NCBI GenBank assembly: GCA_002423245.1
Contig: DIVD01000041.1
Location: 64,476-115,423, forward strand
Origin: Rhodobacteraceae bacterium UBA6141
GTDB taxonomy: Bacteria > Pseudomonadota > Alphaproteobacteria > Rhodobacterales > Rhodobacteraceae
Length of the DNA: 50,948 bases
Direction of reading: 5' to 3'
The first letter of the stretch is position 1, and the number at the start of each line of letters is the position of its first letter. A model generated the notes under the pieces. That model was not told the DNA's origin and ran no database searches. It worked only from the letters and a program-made list of their open reading frames with translations. The position numbers were made by a program, and so were the translations under genes. Positions 49,301 through 50,948 of the stretch are shown here, one piece after another.

Positions 49301-50317
49301 TCAGAACTGGTCTTCGAAGCGCTTGGCCAGGTCCTCGATGTTTTCCGGCGGCCAGTCCTCGACCTCCATGCCAAGGTGCAGGCCCATCGCGGACAGCACT
49401 TCCTTGATCTCGTTGAGCGACTTGCGGCCGAAGTTCGGGGTGCGCAGCATCTCGGCCTCGGTCTTCTGGATCAGGTCGCCGATATAGACGATGTTGTCGT
49501 TCTTCAGGCAGTTGGCCGAACGCACCGAAAGCTCCAGCTCGTCCACCTTCTTCAGCAGCAGCGGGTTGAACTCCAGCCCGTCCTCGACATCGTGGCGGGT
49601 GGCCGATTCCGGCTCGTCGAAGTTCACGAAGATCGCCAGCTGGTCCTGCAGGATGCGCGCGGCATAGGCCACCGCGTCTTCGGGGGTCAGCGAACCGTCG
49701 GTTTCCAGCTTGATGGTCAGCTTGTCATAGTCCAGCACCTGGCCCTCGCGGGTCGGCTGCACCTCGTAGCTGACCTTCTTGACCGGCGAATAGATCGCGT
49801 CGATCGGGATCAGGCCGATCGGCGCGTCTTCGGGGCGGTTCTTGTCGGCCGCGACATAGCCCTTGCCGGTGCTGACCGTCAGTTCCATGAACAGGTCGGC
49901 GCCGTCATCGAGATGGCAGATGACGTGGTCCTTGTTCAGAACCTCGATCCCGCTCGAGTCCGAAATGTCGCCGGCCGTCACGACGCAGGGCCCCTTGGCC
50001 GAGATCGACAGGCGCTTGGGCCCCTCGACATCCATCCGCAGGGCGACGCCCTTGAGGTTCAGCACGATGTCGGTCACGTCCTCGCGCACACCGGCGACCG
50101 AGGAGAATTCGTGCAGCACGTTGTCGATCTGCACGCTGGTGATCGCCGCGCCTTGCAGCGAGGAGAGCAGCACCCGGCGCAGCGCGTTGCCAAGCGTCAG
50201 GCCGAAGCCCCGCTCCAGCGGTTCGGCGATGACGGTGGCCTTGCGGGCCGGATCGTTGTCGGCCTTCACGTCAAGCTGCGCGGGCTTGATGAGCTCGGCC
50301 CAATTCTTGTGGATCAT
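49301..50317 (-). CDS. rpoA: RNA polymerase subunit alpha
   Basis: A 338-residue alpha subunit. N-terminal assembly domain: EPLERGFGLTLGNALRRVLL, SLQGAAITSVQIDNVLHEFS. C-terminal domain from about residue 250: DELELSVRSANCLKNDNIVY, IGDLIQKTEAEMLRTPNFGR and KSLNEIKEVLSAMGLHLGM, which binds UP elements and activators. ATG at 50317 has GGAGG eight bases upstream. Confidence 0.98.
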   Translation of the reverse strand: MIHKNWAELIKPAQLDVKADNDPARKATVIAEPLERGFGLTLGNALRRVLLSSLQGAAITSVQIDNVLHEFSSVAGVREDVTDIVLNLKGVALRMDVEGPKRLSISAKGPCVVTAGDISDSSGIEVLNKDHVICHLDDGADLFMELTVSTGKGYVAADKNRPEDAPIGLIPIDAIYSPVKKVSYEVQPTREGQVLDYDKLTIKLETDGSLTPEDAVAYAARILQDQLAIFVNFDEPESATRHDVEDGLEFNPLLLKKVDELELSVRSANCLKNDNIVYIGDLIQKTEAEMLRTPNFGRKSLNEIKEVLSAMGLHLGMEVEDWPPENIEDLAKRFEDQF

Positions 50318-50388
50318 GCGTTCTGCCTCCATACCTGTTCCGGACCCATGTCCGCTTGCCCGGAACGCCCGAGGATAAAAACGAAAGC

Positions 50389-50423
50389 AACCCGGGCCGC
50401 GCTCTGATCGCGCGGCCCGGGTT
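50389..50423 (-). terminator. Terminator-like attenuator between rpsK and rpoA
   Basis: A perfect 14-base-pair stem (AACCCGGGCCGCGC with GCGCGGCCCGGGTT, seven-base loop), followed on the minus strand by GCTTTCGTTTTTA. It starts 12 bases after the rpsK stop, inside the operon, so full termination would cut off rpoA unless read-through or a separate promoter exists. Confidence 0.7.
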
Positions 50424-50435
50424 GGTCACTGGTTG

Positions 50436-50825
50436 TCAGACCCGGCGGCGTTTCGGCGGGCGGCAGCCATTGTGGGCGATCGGGGTCACGTCGCGGATCG
50501 AGGTGATGTTGAAGCCGACGGCGGCCAGCGCGCGCAGCGCCGACTCGCGGCCCGAACCGGGGCCCTGAACCTCCACTTCGATGGTCTTCACGCCATGCTC
50601 CTGCGCCTTGCGGCCGGCATCCTCGGCAGCCATCTGCGCGGCATAGGGCGTGGACTTGCGCGAGCCCTTGAAGCCCATCGTGCCGGCGGAGGACCATGCG
50701 ATCGCATTGCCCTGCACGTCCGAGATCAGGATCTTGGTGTTGTTGAAGGACGAGTTCACATGCGCAACGCCGGCGGCGATGTTCTTGCGCTCTTTCCGCT
50801 TCATGCGGGTCTTGTCACGAGCCAT
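50436..50825 (-). CDS. rpsK: 30S ribosomal protein S11
   Basis: A 129-residue S11: KNIAAGVAHVNSSFNNTKIL, SSAGTMGFKGSRKSTPYAAQ, VQGPGSGRESALRALAAVGF and the basic end NGCRPPKRRRV. Normal length. Part of the alpha operon, 16 bases after rpsM. Confidence 0.98.
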   Translation of the reverse strand: MARDKTRMKRKERKNIAAGVAHVNSSFNNTKILISDVQGNAIAWSSAGTMGFKGSRKSTPYAAQMAAEDAGRKAQEHGVKTIEVEVQGPGSGRESALRALAAVGFNITSIRDVTPIAHNGCRPPKRRRV

Positions 50826-50841
50826 GTCTGAGCGCTCCCCT

Positions 50842-50948
50842 TACTTCTTCTTGCCGGCGATGGCCTTTGCGGGGCCTTTGCGGGTGCGGGCATTGGTGTG
50901 GGTGCGCTGGCCGCGAACCGGCAGGTTCTTGCGGTGACGCAGGCCGCG
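50842..50948 (-). CDS. rpsM: 30S ribosomal protein S13, C-terminal part (cut by window edge)
   Basis: The last 35 codons of S13: RGLRHRKNLPVRGQRTHTNA, RTRKGPAKAIAGKKK then stop. The conserved GLRHR-LPVRGQRT-TNARTRKG segment leaves no doubt. The rest lies beyond the right end. Confidence 0.96.

Overview
The window is about 51 kb of GC-rich alphaproteobacterial chromosome, most likely Rhodobacteraceae (Rhodobacter/Paracoccus-like). Reasons: a complete glutamate/glutamine/aspartate-type Bzt ABC transporter; the order rpsM-rpsK-rpoA-rplQ / luxR-luxI / rarA-crcB-rluC-HAD-ATP12; rpsB-tsf; tripartite TRAP and Liv-type ABC transporters; and two copies of a GGGATATTT-containing intergenic repeat. Genus cannot be settled by eye. 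No rRNA, tRNA, CRISPR array, transposase or prophage gene was seen.

Region 1-16.1 kb is a catabolic island. It encodes a TRAP transporter (DctM, DctQ, with DctP 11 kb away), a Baeyer-Villiger-type flavin monooxygenase, an AMP-forming and an ADP-forming acyl-CoA ligase, two acyl-CoA dehydrogenases (one cut by the window edge, one lacking the usual catalytic Glu), three enoyl-CoA hydratase/isomerase proteins, and a thiolase-like / DUF35 / two-MaoC block resembling the Ltp2-ChsH1-ChsH2 hydratase-retroaldolase of steroid side-chain breakdown. A TetR regulator sits in the middle. A 14-bp dyad (ATACYAWNNRGTAT) occurs 58-82 bp upstream of four genes here, next to or over promoter elements. The set reads as one regulon for uptake, ring opening and CoA-dependent breakdown of an unknown, probably cyclic-ketone or terpenoid/steroid-like, carboxylate.

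16.2-19.3 kb is a molybdate uptake operon (ModE-like regulator, a perfect palindrome, modABC). 19.7-21.5 kb is tsf-rpsB. 21.7-29.2 kb holds psuG with a collapsed psuK in front of it, a DUF502 membrane protein, a small secreted protein, a patatin, a 3-hydroxybutyrate dehydrogenase, a well-formed candidate sRNA, an orphan family-5 solute-binding protein, an entericidin-like lipopeptide and a CsbD-like protein. 29.3-36.7 kb is a second import/catabolism unit: a CaiB/BaiF CoA-transferase divergent from a Liv-type ABC operon in which LivM and LivG are fused and an acyl-CoA dehydrogenase is inserted before LivF. 37.3-46.9 kb carries sixA, bztABCD and housekeeping genes. 47-48.7 kb is a luxR-luxI quorum-sensing pair with a lux-box-like dyad placed to activate a divergent 64-codon gene. 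The right end is the alpha operon (rpsM partial, rpsK, rpoA, rplQ), with a terminator-like hairpin between rpsK and rpoA.

Functions are read from translated motifs, neighbours and spacing only; no database search was run.
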